From: Conoideocrella luteorostrata
Lineage: Eukaryota > Ascomycota > Sordariomycetes > Hypocreales > Clavicipitaceae
Assembly (NCBI GenBank): GCA_032433595.1
Contig: JASWJB010000348.1
Span: 1 to 43,251, forward strand
Direction of reading: 5' to 3'
DNA: 43,251 nucleotides
Below the pieces are notes generated by a model, which was not told the DNA's origin, made no database searches, and worked only from the letters and a program-made list of their open reading frames with translations. The position numbers and the translations under genes are program-made. Positions 41,779 to 43,251 of the stretch are shown here, piece after piece (within the stretch, counting starts at the first letter, position 1; the number at the start of each line of letters is the position of its first letter).

Positions 41779-43251
41779 CAGCGCTCACCTAGATAGTCAA
41801 TATCACATATCCTACCTACCTGGTTCTTGACCCACTGAGACATGCGCATGATGGAAAAGGCGTTGTCGGAGAGTGACTGCGACGCTTGTTGCTGATGCTG
41901 TTGGGTGGTTCATGTCCGCACTGCAGCTCTTCATGGTGCAAGCCGCGCCATCTGCCAGAGAAACAGTGCAAATGCCCAGATTTCCGGGCCGTGTATGGAG
42001 CCACCATAACGGCGCCGGTAAAGACCCCTTGCTTATCTGCCTACAGTTTCCAAAGACGGGGGATACGTCGAAACTGCCAAAATTCAAAAAGACAGACTTG
42101 CTGCAGGTGTATATTATTGATAGGATCCTGAGATGATTCCAATTGCTCATTCCTGCGGATTGCCCAGACTGCCATGACTTGAATTACTGGACTACGTTCC
42201 AAAATCGAGGGCCTCTCTACAAGGCACCGTGGTGAATCCTAGTATAGAATTCACGAGCCGGATCACAACCTTCTCTCAACTCACTCAAAGCGGGCTTGCA
42301 GATCACGAACCACAATGGTGCCTGCTCCGAGACCTCGTGGCGAAGGAAAGGCCAAGACGGCCCTACTCCGAGGCGATTGCGACATCTCAACTGTCCCATG
42401 ACGCTCTTGGAGCTAGCGTAGCTTGTATATATCATCGAAGGCAGAGTCAACCCAAAAACCCAGGGCACCTTGCCGTTCAATTGCATCGAAACCTCCCATA
42501 TTTGTATTGAGAATTGTTTCTCCGCGGTCGGTGGGTCAGGTCGTCGGACGGCTCGAGCCCGGAAGTGCCCGTCACAGCATTCTATCTGCTACGGTGGCGA
42601 AGACCGCTATGGTGACGATATCAGACTCGACCCAATCTTCCTCCATCGTAGCCTCAGCAGGTCAACATTCTACTGCAATGGTCGAAACTGTCACTAGGAC
42701 AGTATCAAGCTCACTGCACCTTTCTTCTAGCTTAGACACAGGAGGTTTTTGTGTCTTTCGTCTACCTCATCAGCAACTTCGGACAGACAAAGTCCCAAAA
42801 AGACAGTTTCGATACCAAAAGCTTTTACCTCGACGAGTGCGGAGTATAGTGCAATTATTACTCAGAATTACCTGGCCGCTTCCCCCGTACCAAAGAAGGG
42901 CTTTATGTTTTGTACGGCAGACATGCAGAATCCACATATGCCCGTGACTCGAAGCGAAATAATAGTTCACACTTGCTGGTCAGTGAAACATAGAGGCACG
43001 GGGCCAGTCTTAACGCAACACCACCTCTCATGTCTTCAGGAGAGCCCCGTAGTGCATCATCAATCTACACTAATCAGACGCGCTATGTGCCGGTTTAATA
43101 CAATAAATTTCACAGTTGGTTTCTTGTCTGGAATTTTTGCTCATCAAATAGTCGCTTATCGACCTCATTTCATGCTTAGGCGTTACCTCCCTTTCCATGT
43201 CCGCTATATCCTTGGACAGCAAAGGTAACATAGATATTTAAAAAAAAAAAA
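41117..43251. other. Right end of window, no gene supported
   Basis: Frames here are short, overlap on all strands and give no recognisable domain. On the plus strand, 42560-42850 has a Ser/Thr-rich reading. On the minus strand the repeat at 41722-41778 reads as poly-glutamine, followed after a stop by LADIPAPLSPPSSESPFRF. Either could be decayed coding sequence. The window ends with an 11-12-base A-run, possibly a retroelement tail or simply AT-rich DNA. Confidence 0.4.
41722..41778. repeat. Hexanucleotide microsatellite (GCTGTT)n
   Basis: Nine and a half units over 57 bp, without interruption. Depending on frame it reads as Ala-Val or Leu repeats on the plus strand and poly-Gln or Asn-Ser on the minus strand. 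Confidence 0.95.

Noticed and set aside
42217..43228. Overlapping frames on both strands near the right end, considered as a Ser/Thr-rich surface protein or retroelement 3' end
   Set aside because: Reading frames shift every 50-100 codons and no conserved domain is visible. The final A-run alone is not enough to call a LINE tail.

Overview
The window is nuclear DNA of a filamentous ascomycete, most likely a sordariomycete and plausibly Hypocreales. The signs are short introns (about 50-105 nt) with GT..AG ends and CTAAC/CTGAC-type branch sites, a Zn2Cys6 regulator, a NACHT protein of the fungal NLR-like type, a cytochrome-b5-fused delta-9 desaturase, and long gene-poor intergenic DNA with broken genes. 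The order assignment is inference; no marker gene fixes the species. Gene models were spliced by hand, and each intact one keeps one open frame across all its joins.

Layout. 1-7.4 kb is scarred by retrotransposons. Four LTRs of one family (TGTTGGAAT...CA) lie here, and three are solo LTRs with perfect 5-bp target duplications. One breaks a cytochrome P450 at the left edge, and one breaks a decayed PTH11/rhodopsin-like membrane protein gene. Between them and the fourth LTR sits an intact stearoyl-CoA desaturase (OLE1 type). 8-20 kb is ordinary gene space: a secreted PAF-acetylhydrolase-like esterase, a Zn2Cys6 transcription factor, a DUF2456-like membrane protein, a 2-hydroxyacid dehydrogenase, and a 1000-aa NACHT NTPase that converges on the dehydrogenase. 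20-27 kb holds a decayed ATP-grasp-like gene followed by an intact phosphatidylserine-decarboxylase-like (PsiD-type) gene. A 9-bp motif, TACGGAGTA, is strikingly frequent from about 20 to 38 kb. 27.8-31 kb carries a secreted glycosylasparaginase and a conserved single-pass membrane protein. 31-38.4 kb is a gene-poor stretch with one recognisable glutamine-rich pseudogene. At 38.4-41.1 kb an FTA2/protein-kinase-like gene and an uncharacterised gene diverge from a 255-bp intergenic region. The last 2 kb hold no gene I can support, only a hexanucleotide repeat, and the window ends in an A-run.

How the genes relate. Most look like unrelated neighbours. Three groupings may matter: (i) the two left-hand accessory genes disabled by the same LTR family; (ii) the dead ATP-grasp-like gene beside the live PsiD-like decarboxylase, possibly the remains of a small biosynthetic locus; (iii) the divergent kinase-like/unknown gene pair, which I consider the best candidate for an undescribed two-gene system.
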